Source: Paracoccus aestuariivivens
GTDB taxonomy: Bacteria; Pseudomonadota; Alphaproteobacteria; Rhodobacterales; Rhodobacteraceae
Length of the DNA: 64,000 bases
Direction: 5' to 3'
NCBI RefSeq assembly: GCF_009711225.1
Contig: NZ_WMIE01000002.1
Location: 186,001-250,000, forward strand
Both the position numbers and the translations under genes were made by a program. Numbering within the stretch: the stretch's first letter is position 1; the number at the start of each line of letters is the position of its first letter. Under the pieces are notes generated by a model. It ran no database searches. It saw only the letters and a program-made list of their open reading frames with translations, and was not told where the DNA came from. Below, one piece after another: positions 36,641-44,579 of the stretch.

Positions 36641-37477
36641 ATGACCAAAGTTCCCTATCTGATGCCCGTTCCCGACAAGGAAGCCATGGGCGAGACACCG
36701 CCGCCTCCGGTCGCGGAGAGTTCGGGCGTGGCCGAGCGGCAGGCCGAAGAAGTGCTAGTTGTCGACGTTTCGGGCTTCGAAGGTCCGCTGGACCTGCTGC
36801 TGACATTGTCGCGAACGCAGAAGGTGGACCTTATGCAGGTCTCGGTCCTGCAACTGGCAGACCAGTATCTGGCCTTTGTCGAGCAAGCCCGCGCCTTGCG
36901 GATCGAGCTTGCCGCTGACTACCTTGTCATGGCGGCATGGCTCGCGTTCCTGAAATCGCGTTTGCTGTTGCCACCCGATCCGGAAACCGAAGGCCCTTCG
37001 GCCGAGGATATGGCGGCACATCTGGCTTTCCAGCTTGAACGTCTACAGGCCATGCGCGAATCCGCTGCTCGGCTCATGGCGCGTGATCGTCTGGGGCATC
37101 AGCGTTTCCCGCGCGGCGCCCCCGAGACCGTGACGCGCACGCGCAATGTGGCATGGCAGTCCAGTCTGATCGACCTGATGCGGGCCTATGCGCGACTACG
37201 CACCAAGGATGAATTCCGGCCCTATGCCTTTGATCGCAAAAATGTTTTCACCATGGAACAGGCGCTTGATCGCGTTCGCGGCATGATCGGCTATTCCGGC
37301 GACTGGACGGCGCTTGTTGCGTTCCTGCCCGATGGCTGGGACAACGACCCCGAGCGGGTCCGCTCGGCCACCGCGGCGACTTTCGCCGCCACACTGGAAT
37401 TGGCGAAGCAGGGCCGTATCGAATTGCGCCAGACCGAGACTTTTGCCCCCATCACGATCCGCAGGCGCACAGAATGA
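36641..37477 (+). CDS. scpA: Segregation and condensation protein A
   Basis: ScpA is the kleisin that bridges the SMC heads and binds ScpB in the chromosome condensation complex. The 278-residue protein has FEGPLDLLLTLSRTQKVDL at about residue 46, the characteristic ScpA start, then an N-terminal helical domain (YLVMAAWLAFLKSRLLLP) and a C-terminal winged helix (AATFAATLELAKQGRIELRQ). The first 40 residues form a proline-rich extension. It overlaps scpB by 4 bases. Confidence 0.95.
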   Translation: MTKVPYLMPVPDKEAMGETPPPPVAESSGVAERQAEEVLVVDVSGFEGPLDLLLTLSRTQKVDLMQVSVLQLADQYLAFVEQARALRIELAADYLVMAAWLAFLKSRLLLPPDPETEGPSAEDMAAHLAFQLERLQAMRESAARLMARDRLGHQRFPRGAPETVTRTRNVAWQSSLIDLMRAYARLRTKDEFRPYAFDRKNVFTMEQALDRVRGMIGYSGDWTALVAFLPDGWDNDPERVRSATAATFAATLELAKQGRIELRQTETFAPITIRRRTE

Positions 37478-38133
37478 CGACGACCGAAACCCTGAATGCG
37501 GGTGCAACTGCGCCCTTGTCGCTTTCCGAACAGGAGCGGATGGTTGAGGCTGTCCTGTTTGCCAGTGCCGATCCCCTGAGCCTGCGCGACATTGCCTCGC
37601 GTCTGCCCGAAGGCAGCGATGTGGCCGAGGCGTTGGAAAGCCTGCGCGCGCGCTACGAATCGCGTGGTGTGCAATTGACACGTGTGGGTGATCGCTGGGC
37701 GTTCCGCACCGCCGCCGATCTGGCTTTCCTGATGAAAGAATCGACTGTCGAGCAGCGCGGCCTGTCGCGGGCGGCGACCGAAACTCTGGCGATCATTGCC
37801 TATCACCAGCCGGTGACACGCACTGAAATCGAAGAGATTCGCGGTGTGGCGGTCAGTCGGGGCACGCTGGATCACCTGATCGAACTGGACTGGGTGCGCG
37901 TCGGGCGTAGGCGTCAGACACCCGGCCGTCCGGTGACCTTCGTGGTGACCGAGAATTTCCTTGACCATTTCGGACTGGAAAGTGCGCGCGATTTGCCGGG
38001 ACTGGCAGAGCTGCGGGCTGCCGGACTTCTGGAATCGCGGCCTCCGGGGGATGCGGGCATTCCGCTGCAACCGGACCTCGATGATGATCTGATCGATGAG
38101 CCGAGTACCGAAGACCTGTTCGAAGACGAATAG
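37474..38133 (+). CDS. scpB: Segregation and condensation protein B
   Basis: The 219-residue protein consists of two winged-helix domains: MVEAVLFASADPLSLRDIASRL begins the first, and TETLAIIAYHQPVTRTEIEEIRGV lies in the second, both diagnostic of ScpB. It dimerises and binds ScpA to regulate SMC. The ATG overlaps the scpA stop as ATGA. The C-terminus is acidic (DDDLIDEPSTEDLFEDE). The twin-arginine tatA gene that often follows scpB in relatives is not here. Confidence 0.96.
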   Translation: MTTTETLNAGATAPLSLSEQERMVEAVLFASADPLSLRDIASRLPEGSDVAEALESLRARYESRGVQLTRVGDRWAFRTAADLAFLMKESTVEQRGLSRAATETLAIIAYHQPVTRTEIEEIRGVAVSRGTLDHLIELDWVRVGRRRQTPGRPVTFVVTENFLDHFGLESARDLPGLAELRAAGLLESRPPGDAGIPLQPDLDDDLIDEPSTEDLFEDE

Positions 38134-38151
38134 GGCAGAAAGAGTCAGAAC

Positions 38152-38355
38152 ATGAATATGAATCAGTTTTTCAACATGATGAGCCGCATGCTGACCAACC
38201 GGTTGCTGAACTGGGGGATCAACAAGGGGCTGCGCCAGATGAACTCGGATGGCGGCAAGCAGACGGCGCAGCAGCGCAAGCGCGAAAAATCCGCGCGGCA
38301 GATGGTGAAGCGCGCCCGACAGGCGGCGCGCATCACCCGCAGGCTGGGCCGTTAG
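38152..38355 (+). CDS. Small basic protein of unknown function
   Basis: The 67-residue product begins MNMNQFFNMMSRMLTNRLLNWGI, a methionine- and asparagine-rich amphipathic stretch, and ends in a strongly basic region with QRKREKSARQMVKRARQAARITRRLGR. I do not recognise a named family. It starts 18 bp after scpB, so it is likely cotranscribed with it. The basic C-terminus suggests nucleic acid or membrane-surface binding, an inference only. Its TAG stop overlaps the TAA stop of the convergent dcd gene on the other strand. Confidence 0.72.
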   Translation: MNMNQFFNMMSRMLTNRLLNWGINKGLRQMNSDGGKQTAQQRKREKSARQMVKRARQAARITRRLGR

Positions 38356-39425
38356 CCCGCCACGAACTGCTTGGCAAGTTTCAGGCCCTGACCCTGATAG
38401 TTCGAGGCGATTCCGGTCCCGTAAAGCTGCCGGGGCCGTTCGGCCATCCGCTCATAGACCAGCCGCCCGACGACCTGTCCATGTTCCAGCGCGAAGGGGG
38501 CCTCGTGGCAGCGGACTTCAAGCACGCCGCGTGCGCCAAGGCCCGCTTGGCCGTGGCCAAAGCCCGGATCGAAAAAGCCTGCGTAATGGACGCGGAATTC
38601 CCCGACCATCGCCAGATAGGGCGCCATTTCGGCCGCGTATTCCGGCGGGATCGAGACAGCTTCGCGGCTGACCAGAATGTAGAATGCGCCGGGGTCCAGA
38701 ATCAGCTGGCCGTCGGTGGTATGCAACTCGTCCCAGAAATCCGAGGCTCGGTACGCCCCGATCCGGTCAAGGTCGATGACGCCGCTATGCGGCCGCGCAC
38801 GGTAGCCGACCAGATCGCCTTGCGTGGGCCGTAAATCGACCGAGAAACCAAGGCCGTCATCAATCAGCGCATCGCCCGTCACCAACGGCTCTAGCGCGTG
38901 CAGGGCGCGCAGATCGTTGTCCGACAGTACCGCCTGACCCTGCCGCAACCGCAGTTGGTTCAGCCGCATGCCCGGGCGGACAAGGACCGAGAAGCTGCGC
39001 GGGCAGATTTCGGCATAGATCGGGCCGTCATAGCCCTCGGGCAGGCGGTCGAACTCGGTGCCTTCATCCGTGACAAGGCGTGTCAGCAGATCCAGACGTC
39101 CGGTCGAGCTTTTCGCGTTTGCGACCGCATCTAGCCCCTTTGGCAGCGTCAGACGCTCCATCAACGGCACCAGATACACGCAGCCCTTTTCAAGCACTGC
39201 GCCGTCCGTCAGATCCATGCGGTGCATTTCGAAATCCGCGAGCCGTTCGCTGACCTTGCGGCCACGGCCGCTGAGAAACGAGGCGCGCAACCGCCAGGCG
39301 GTCGTGCCAAGGCGAAGATCAAGGCTGGCAGGTTGGACCTGTTCGGGAAGAATCGGAAGTTCGGCCGAAATGGCCCCGTTCTCGATCAACTGGCGCAGGG
39401 CGCTGTCGGGCAGAACACCGTTCAA
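38352..39425 (-). CDS. dcd: dCTP deaminase, fused two-domain type
   Basis: This enzyme deaminates dCTP to dUTP on the path to dTTP. At 357 residues it is about twice the length of E. coli Dcd (193): the sequence holds two dUTPase-like beta domains, one with NAKSSTGRLDLLTRLVTDEG (about 100-120) and a second around FYILVSREAVSIPPEYAAEM and VHYAGFFDPGFG. This fused form is typical of alphaproteobacteria. The start fits the family (MNGVLPDSALRQLIENGAI). It is followed on the opposite strand by the small basic gene with overlapping stop codons. Confidence 0.93.
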   Translation of the reverse strand: MNGVLPDSALRQLIENGAISAELPILPEQVQPASLDLRLGTTAWRLRASFLSGRGRKVSERLADFEMHRMDLTDGAVLEKGCVYLVPLMERLTLPKGLDAVANAKSSTGRLDLLTRLVTDEGTEFDRLPEGYDGPIYAEICPRSFSVLVRPGMRLNQLRLRQGQAVLSDNDLRALHALEPLVTGDALIDDGLGFSVDLRPTQGDLVGYRARPHSGVIDLDRIGAYRASDFWDELHTTDGQLILDPGAFYILVSREAVSIPPEYAAEMAPYLAMVGEFRVHYAGFFDPGFGHGQAGLGARGVLEVRCHEAPFALEHGQVVGRLVYERMAERPRQLYGTGIASNYQGQGLKLAKQFVAG

Positions 39426-39450
39426 GGAAAATTCCTTTCGGAAAAGGGGA

Positions 39451-39480
39451 AACGCCCACCTCTGAAAAGAGATGGGCGTT
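39451..39480 (-). terminator. Terminator-like hairpin after tRNA-Pro
   Basis: AACGCCCACCTCT (39451-39463) pairs with AGAGATGGGCGTT (39468-39480) with one mismatch around a GAAA loop. On the minus strand it lies 8 bases after tRNA-Pro and is followed by only a short T run, so termination is likely but not certain. It also sits 26 bp before dcd. Confidence 0.6.
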
Positions 39481-39487
39481 TTCGGAA

Positions 39488-39565
39488 TGGTCGGGCCGGA
39501 GAGATTCGAACTCTCGGCCTTCCGCCCCCCAGACGGACGCGCTAACCAGGCTGCGCCACGGCCCG
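39488..39565 (-). tRNA. tRNA-Pro (anticodon GGG)
   Basis: A 78-base cloverleaf with encoded CCA. The acceptor stem is CGGGCCG / CGGCCCG, the anticodon loop CTGGGGG gives GGG, and the T-arm GAGAGTTCGAATCTCTC is canonical. It lies downstream of the MerR-type gene on the same strand. Confidence 0.96.
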
Positions 39566-39688
39566 ACGGGGGTCATATAGAGCGAAGCAGGCGGGCAGCA
39601 CAAGGGGGCGCGCGCCGATTTCTGGGGATTAATTCCGATATCGGCAAGAAAATATTCCGCCTGACGGAAATCACGAAAAAACATGCTT

Positions 39689-40219
39689 TTACAGGGCGGA
39701 GTTCAGCCGTTCGCGCAGCGCTGCTGCCGGCGCTGGCAGGGTGGCTTTGTTATTTTCCAGATCGCGAAGCGCCCGTGACGTCGCGCAAAGCCGTTCAAAC
39801 CACGACTGCGGCTGATGTGCGACAGGCTCAGCGAATAGCGGCAGCGATTGAAGGCTTTTCTCGGGACTGCGTCGTGGGGCGGGTGGCGGAGGCTCGGGGG
39901 TGATTGTTGCCACAGGTGCGGCGCTTTCACCTTGAGCTTCACCAAGCCGTTCGGCACCGATGCGGCGCACGGCGGCGCCACGATCCGCCGATATCATGCG
40001 TTTGGCACCACGTATGCTTAGTCCGTCCTCGCGCATGATCTGGCATAGGCCGGCGACAAGGCGGACATCGTCGGGACGATAATAACGCCGACCGTCGCCG
40101 CGTTTGACCGGCGACAGTTGGCTGAACTGCGTCTCCCAATAGCGCAGGACATGAGGCGCGACGCCAACGAGGTTCGAGACCTCGCCAATGGAACGGAAGG
40201 CGTCGGGCGATTTGTCCAT
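39689..40219 (-). CDS. MerR-family transcriptional regulator
   Basis: The 176-residue protein has an N-terminal MerR winged helix (FRSIGEVSNLVGVAPHVLRYWETQF, then RRYYRPDDVRLVAGL). The rest lacks the metal-binding cysteines of MerR or CueR and has instead a proline-rich linker and a C-terminal helical part (SWFERLCATSRALRDLE). This type, located directly after ihfA (start overlapping the ihfA stop by one base), is conserved in alphaproteobacteria and its effector is unknown. It may regulate the operon or a distant target. Confidence 0.92.
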   Translation of the reverse strand: MDKSPDAFRSIGEVSNLVGVAPHVLRYWETQFSQLSPVKRGDGRRYYRPDDVRLVAGLCQIMREDGLSIRGAKRMISADRGAAVRRIGAERLGEAQGESAAPVATITPEPPPPAPRRSPEKSLQSLPLFAEPVAHQPQSWFERLCATSRALRDLENNKATLPAPAAALRERLNSAL

Positions 40220-40527
40220 CAGCTACCGTTCTTGTTTCCGGCGGCGACCCGATCTTTCATCAGATGCGATGGGCGGAAGGAAAGAACGCGACGGGGTGTG
40301 ATCGGGACCTCTTCGCCGGTCTTGGGATTGCGGCCGATCCGTTCGTTCTTGTCGCGCACGGAAAACGTGCCGAACGAAGAAATCTTGACCTGTTCGCCTT
40401 TTACCAATGCGTCTGAGATGTGGCCAAGGACGCTTTCGACCAGTTGGGCCGATTCGTGACGGGAAAGACCCACCTCGCGGAATACAGCTTCTGCCAGATC
40501 CATGCGGGTCAGGGTGGATTCGCTCAT
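40219..40527 (-). CDS. ihfA: Integration host factor subunit alpha
   Basis: IHF alpha pairs with IHF beta to bend DNA sharply at specific sites. The 102-residue protein has the HU/IHF core [23 protein letters not shown], the beta-arm with [17 protein letters not shown] where the proline intercalates into DNA, and the alpha-type C-terminus [14 protein letters not shown] 40527 fits the family; a longer open frame upstream has no support. In many relatives it directly follows fabH; here a zinc-finger gene on the other strand separates them. Confidence 0.96.
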   Translation of the reverse strand: MSESTLTRMDLAEAVFREVGLSRHESAQLVESVLGHISDALVKGEQVKISSFGTFSVRDKNERIGRNPKTGEEVPITPRRVLSFRPSHLMKDRVAAGNKNGS

Positions 40528-40723
40528 GGGGGAAACCTCTCTCTTGATGCCAAGGATGATTTTTTTGCCGTGACCTGTCAACCGGAACAGGCCATGCATG
40601 GTTCCCAAACAGCGGAATTCATTCGCCTTATTCTAGCCTTTCCCGCAATTTCCTATCTGATCGCGGTTTGTAAGGGCAGGATTCAATCCTATCTTCATAC
40701 CGAAAGGCAGGAAGGAGGCAGAG

Positions 40724-40999
40724 ATGGCTGGTGGATGGGCACGCGATGAAGCGGTGAACGACCAAATCGACGTCTCGAATCAGGAAGCGATCGAGAGGAT
40801 GCGGCTGCGCAATTCGCTGCGAGGCGCGCGGGAAAGCGCGGAATTTTGCGCCGAATGTGACGAACCAATTCCCGAGGCCCGCCGTCAGGCGATTCCCGGA
40901 GTGCATCTATGCGTCAATTGCCAGTCAGGCCATGACAAGGCATGGCGCCCGAGTGGCGGGATCAACCGGCGCGGCTCGAAAGATTCGCAGCTGCGGTGA
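40724..40999 (+). CDS. DksA/TraR-type C4 zinc finger protein
   Basis: The 91-residue protein has a C4 zinc finger (CAECDEPIPEARRQAIPGVHLCVNC; spacing C-x2-C, 17 residues, C-x2-C) preceded by a short coiled region and lacks the long DksA coiled coil, so it resembles YbiI or TraR. Such proteins may bind the RNA polymerase secondary channel; whether this one does is unknown. GAAGGAGG upstream is a strong ribosome site. Its stop codon abuts that of the convergent fabH gene with no bases between. Confidence 0.88.
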   Translation: MAGGWARDEAVNDQIDVSNQEAIERMRLRNSLRGARESAEFCAECDEPIPEARRQAIPGVHLCVNCQSGHDKAWRPSGGINRRGSKDSQLR

Positions 41000-41971
41000 T
41001 TACCAGCGCAGAACGACCGAACCCCATGCCAGCCCGCCGCCGATAGCTTCGGCGACAAGGACCTGACCCGGCTGGAATTTACCTTGCGAATTGGCGACCG
41101 AAAGCGCCAACGGGATGGACGCTGCCGAGGTATTGCCGTGATCGGCGACCGTCAGGACGACTTTTTCCATCGGCAGATGCATGCGCTTGGCGGTTGCTTC
41201 GATGATGCGAAGGTTTGCCTGATGCGGAACCAGCCAATCGACTTGCTCCGGAGCAATGCCCGCCAGATCAAGCGCGTGATGGGCGGTGTTTGCAAGCTTC
41301 TCGACGGCATGGCGGAAGACGAGGTTGCCCTGCATCCGCAAATGGCCGGCGGTTCCGGTCGACGCAACGCCTCCGTCAACGTAAAGCAGTTCGCGATACT
41401 GGCCGTCGCTGTTCAGGTCGGTCGCAAGGATGCCGCGATCATCGACGGTTCCGTTGCCTTCGACAGCTTCAAGAATGATCGCGCCAGCGCCGTCGCCGAA
41501 CAGGACACAGGTTCCGCGGTCGCTCCAGTCCATGATGCGGCTGAAGGTCTCGGCTCCGATGACCAGAATGCGCTCGGCCTGACCCGAACGGATCATGGCG
41601 TCGGCATTGGCCAAGGCAAACACGAACCCCGCGCAAACAGCCTGAACGTCAAATGCAAAGCCACGCTTCATGCCGATTCCGGCCTGAACCATGGTTGCGA
41701 CTGACGGGAAGGTGAAATCGGGTGTCGAGGTCGCCACGACGACCGCATCGATATGGTCGGCCGTCATGCCTGCGTTTTCCAGCGCAGCTTTCGCGGCGGC
41801 GATGCCCAGATCCGAGGTGCGCTGGTCGTCGGCAGCAAAGTGACGCCGCTCGATACCGGTGCGCGTCCGAATCCATTCGTCACTGGTCTCAAGCTTGTCT
41901 TCGAACCAGCTGTTCTCGACCACTCGTTCGGGCAGGTAATGACCCGTGCCCCGGACAACCGCACGCCGCAT
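41000..41971 (-). CDS. fabH: 3-oxoacyl-ACP synthase III
   Basis: FabH starts fatty acid synthesis by condensing acetyl-CoA with malonyl-ACP. The 323-residue thiolase-fold enzyme has the catalytic C113 in VQAVCAGF, histidine in WLVPHQANLRI and asparagine in DHGNTSAAS, plus the C-terminal GGGLAWGSVVLRW. Its ATG overlaps the plsX stop by one base, the classic rpmF-plsX-fabH operon. It converges with the zinc-finger gene. Confidence 0.97.
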   Translation of the reverse strand: MRRAVVRGTGHYLPERVVENSWFEDKLETSDEWIRTRTGIERRHFAADDQRTSDLGIAAAKAALENAGMTADHIDAVVVATSTPDFTFPSVATMVQAGIGMKRGFAFDVQAVCAGFVFALANADAMIRSGQAERILVIGAETFSRIMDWSDRGTCVLFGDGAGAIILEAVEGNGTVDDRGILATDLNSDGQYRELLYVDGGVASTGTAGHLRMQGNLVFRHAVEKLANTAHHALDLAGIAPEQVDWLVPHQANLRIIEATAKRMHLPMEKVVLTVADHGNTSAASIPLALSVANSQGKFQPGQVLVAEAIGGGLAWGSVVLRW

Positions 41972-43095
41972 CAGGACGTCCCCTTGTATTCTTCTTTTTC
42001 AGTGCCGGTCCGCCCGGCTGCCTCATGCGCAAGGGACTGGGCCACCCGCGCGGCAAGGCGATCATGAAAGCCCGATTGCGCCAGCTGGAAAGCCAGCTTG
42101 ATCGCCGCCGATATACCGGTTTCGTCGGCAGAGCCGTGTGATTTCACCACAGTACCGTTCAGGCCAAGGAAAACCCCGCCATTCACGCGACGCGGGTCGA
42201 TCCGCTTTTGCAGTCTCTTGAGCGAGGTCATCGCCAGAAGGGCCGCGAATTTCGACATCACGGAATTGCCGAAAGCTTCCTTGAGAAAGTCACCGACCAG
42301 TTTGGCCGTGCCTTCTCCGGTTTTCAGGGCAATGTTTCCGGTGAAGCCGTCGGTCACGATCACGTCGACGCGGTCGGACGGCAGGTCACCGCCTTCCACG
42401 AAGCCGACATATTCGAAGCTGCCGCTTTCAGCAGCCGCACCGATCAGTTCATGGGCCTGCTTGAGTTCGGCCCGACCTTTGTGTTCCTCGGTCCCGACGT
42501 TCAAAAGCCCCACCCGTGGACGGGCGAGGCCAAGGCCGTTGCGGGCATAGGATGCGCCCATCAGCGCATAGGTCAGCAGATCCTGCGCATCGGCACGGAT
42601 GTCTGCTCCGACGTCGAGCATGACATTGAACCCCTGCGGATTGCGCGAGGGCCAAAGGCAGGCAATTGCCGGACGGTTGACGCCGGGCAGCTTGCGCAGC
42701 CGCAGCATCGAAAGCGCCATCAAGGCACCGGTATTACCGCAGGATACGGCTACCGTCGCCTCTCCTTTACGGACAGATTCGACCGTCGACCACATCGAGG
42801 TGCCTTCGCCTTTGCGAAGCACCTGGCTGGGCTTGTCATCCATCGTAACGACGCCGGCCGCATCGCGAATATCGCAACGCGCAGCCAACCCGTCGCGACG
42901 GGAGATCAGACGTTCAAGCTCGGCTATCGGACCGTGGACAATGAAACGGATCTCGGGATTTTTCTCGGCACTCTGCGCGATACCGGCCACGACCGCAGAA
43001 GGTCCGCGATCACCGCCCATAGCGTCGACAGATATAACCACGCTGCCCTGGTGTTGAGGGGAGCGTGGGCCGGTCGAATTCTCCGCCGAAGTCAT
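41971..43095 (-). CDS. plsX: Phosphate acyltransferase PlsX
   Basis: PlsX converts acyl-ACP to acyl-phosphate, feeding PlsY in phospholipid synthesis, and links membrane lipid formation to fatty acid synthesis. The 374-residue protein has ISVDAMGGDRGPSAVVAGI near residue 20, ALMALSMLRLRKLPGV, and DVGADIRADAQDL and the FTGNIALKTGEG loop. About 18 extra residues precede the family start. It lies 17 bp after rpmF and overlaps fabH. Confidence 0.96.
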   Translation of the reverse strand: MTSAENSTGPRSPQHQGSVVISVDAMGGDRGPSAVVAGIAQSAEKNPEIRFIVHGPIAELERLISRRDGLAARCDIRDAAGVVTMDDKPSQVLRKGEGTSMWSTVESVRKGEATVAVSCGNTGALMALSMLRLRKLPGVNRPAIACLWPSRNPQGFNVMLDVGADIRADAQDLLTYALMGASYARNGLGLARPRVGLLNVGTEEHKGRAELKQAHELIGAAAESGSFEYVGFVEGGDLPSDRVDVIVTDGFTGNIALKTGEGTAKLVGDFLKEAFGNSVMSKFAALLAMTSLKRLQKRIDPRRVNGGVFLGLNGTVVKSHGSADETGISAAIKLAFQLAQSGFHDRLAARVAQSLAHEAAGRTGTEKEEYKGTS

Positions 43096-43112
43096 GTCCT
43101 CGGTAAGTCCGC

Positions 43113-43319
43113 TTATGCCGCGTCTTCGTCCAGGTCGACTTCGTTCGCCTGAGCCACGACCTCACGGTCGGCATAGTGGCCGCAGGACGGGCAGACGTGG
43201 TGCGGGCGCTTCAGCTCGCCGCAGTTGGTGCATTCGTTCGGGTTGCCGGCGACCAGAGCGTCATGCGAACGGCGCATGTTGCGGCGGGAACGGGTAACTC
43301 GGTTCTGAGGGACGGCCAT
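43113..43319 (-). CDS. rpmF: Ribosomal protein L32
   Basis: The 68-residue protein begins [20 protein letters not shown] and has the zinc-ribbon pair CTNCGE and CPSCGHY. It is a component of the 50S subunit. The C-terminal [11 protein letters not shown] tail is acidic. It heads rpmF-plsX-fabH. The DUF177 (YceD) gene that usually precedes rpmF is not found immediately upstream. Confidence 0.98.
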   Translation of the reverse strand: MAVPQNRVTRSRRNMRRSHDALVAGNPNECTNCGELKRPHHVCPSCGHYADREVVAQANEVDLDEDAA

Positions 43320-43626
43320 GTCACAACCTCAAGTGGTTCGGGGGGCAATCTCACGATGGCCCCGGATTCTGATATCGGGTCTGGGGCGGGGCATAGGCCA
43401 ATGGAGCGTCAGCCGCAAGGCACGAAACGATGTCTCACGCAGGGGGCCGCGGTCCGGGTCATCCCCCGCCGGTCGAATGAACGCGCGAAAATAGCGAAAA
43501 TTTGCCGAATCGCAAGGGAAATCTTGGAGTATTCGAAAATGCGGCGCTGGGTGCGCCGCAGCCTATGATGTGGGCCACGGGGACAGTCATTGTGACTGCC
43601 CGCGGCCGGTCGGAAACGGTCGGGGA
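43320..43626. other. Intergenic region with two hairpins, no gene seen
   Basis: These 307 bases separate rpmF from the sulfotransferase gene. They must contain the rpmF promoter. Near the right side there are two inverted repeats: GCGGCGC / GCGCCGC (43541-43559), followed on the minus strand by ATTTTC, and GGACAGTCA / TGACTGCC (43581-43600). They probably terminate the sulfotransferase transcript. Confidence 0.55.
43541..43600 (-). terminator. Probable terminator after the sulfotransferase gene
   Basis: On the minus strand the second of two successive hairpins, GCGGCGC with GCGCCGC (43559-43541), is followed by ATTTTCG. It lies about 70 bases after the sulfotransferase stop. The T run is weak, so confidence is moderate. 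Confidence 0.5.
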
Positions 43627-44445
43627 CTAACGTCCCAGCTTGGCGTGGACTTCGTTGATATCGACTTCGCCCTTAGGGAACTTGTTGTCCGGATTGTCGA
43701 AGTCATATTTGAACAGCTGGAAGTCTTTCTTGTAGATTTCCCAGATGAGGTGGCGCGACAAGTCGTCGAAATATTCGCTGACCTTATGGGCGCGCTTCGG
43801 GCCATGGCCTTCGGATTCGTTGAATTTCGGCACGTCGTTGACGTCGAGCTTCACCGGAGTCGGCGCGGCGTTCAGGACTTTCTGCATGCCGTCATTGAAC
43901 TTCTCGGTGAAGAAGATCTGGTCGTAACGACCGCCATTCACGATGAAGGTCGAAATATGGCCTGACATTGCGGACCAGTGGATATCGGGCTCCATCGGGC
44001 GGCGCCAGCGGATGGTATCGCGTGCGAAAAGCAGGAAGCGTCGGAAACTGGCGATCTGGTCGAATGCGAAGTTGTTTTCCGGGCTGCCAACATCGACACC
44101 GTAGCGCTGCATCAGTTGCGGCACCAGATTGCCGCGATACCTTTTGCCGTTGCGCTGGATGCCGGCGATCTTGTCGAAGAAGGACGACAGGATGCGCGCG
44201 TAGGGGTTGCGGACACAAGTGAAGGTCAGTGCGTTATGCGACCGCACGGTTTTCTCGATGGGGGACTGGCTGGCTTCCTGGCTCCATTTATGAAGCCCGC
44301 TCGTGGAATCGTGGATGTCTCCGTCGAAATATCGCCCGTGGTCGGAATAAAACATGATCTGACCGATTGATGAGCAGGCGCATTTCGGGACGACGCGATA
44401 GACCATGCTTTCGCTTTCAGTCATCCAGGTTCCGGGAAAGCCCAT
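43627..44445 (-). CDS. Sulfotransferase family 2 protein (carbohydrate sulfotransferase-like)
   Basis: The 272-residue protein shows both PAPS-binding elements of the Sulfotransfer_2 family: the 5'-phosphosulfate loop VPKCACSSIGQ at about 18-28 and the 3'-phosphate loop CVRNPYARILSSFFDK at about 77-92. Related enzymes transfer sulfate to sugar hydroxyls on glycans. There is no signal peptide, so it would act in the cytoplasm before export. AAGGA precedes the ATG by 7 bases. It is divergent (134 bp) from a GT14-type glycosyltransferase gene, suggesting that both modify the same surface glycan. Acceptor and PAPS supply genes are not in the window. Confidence 0.87.
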   Translation of the reverse strand: MGFPGTWMTESESMVYRVVPKCACSSIGQIMFYSDHGRYFDGDIHDSTSGLHKWSQEASQSPIEKTVRSHNALTFTCVRNPYARILSSFFDKIAGIQRNGKRYRGNLVPQLMQRYGVDVGSPENNFAFDQIASFRRFLLFARDTIRWRRPMEPDIHWSAMSGHISTFIVNGGRYDQIFFTEKFNDGMQKVLNAAPTPVKLDVNDVPKFNESEGHGPKRAHKVSEYFDDLSRHLIWEIYKKDFQLFKYDFDNPDNKFPKGEVDINEVHAKLGR

Positions 44446-44579
44446 GAGTTATTCCTTTTTTGGGGCTGGGGTCGGGTTGCCGACCTTGCCAAAATCGTTA
44501 GACACAGAAAGCAAATCGCTGGCGGAGTTTCAACCTCGTGTGGAGTTCGACTGACGTGATGAACGGACTGATGAGATAA

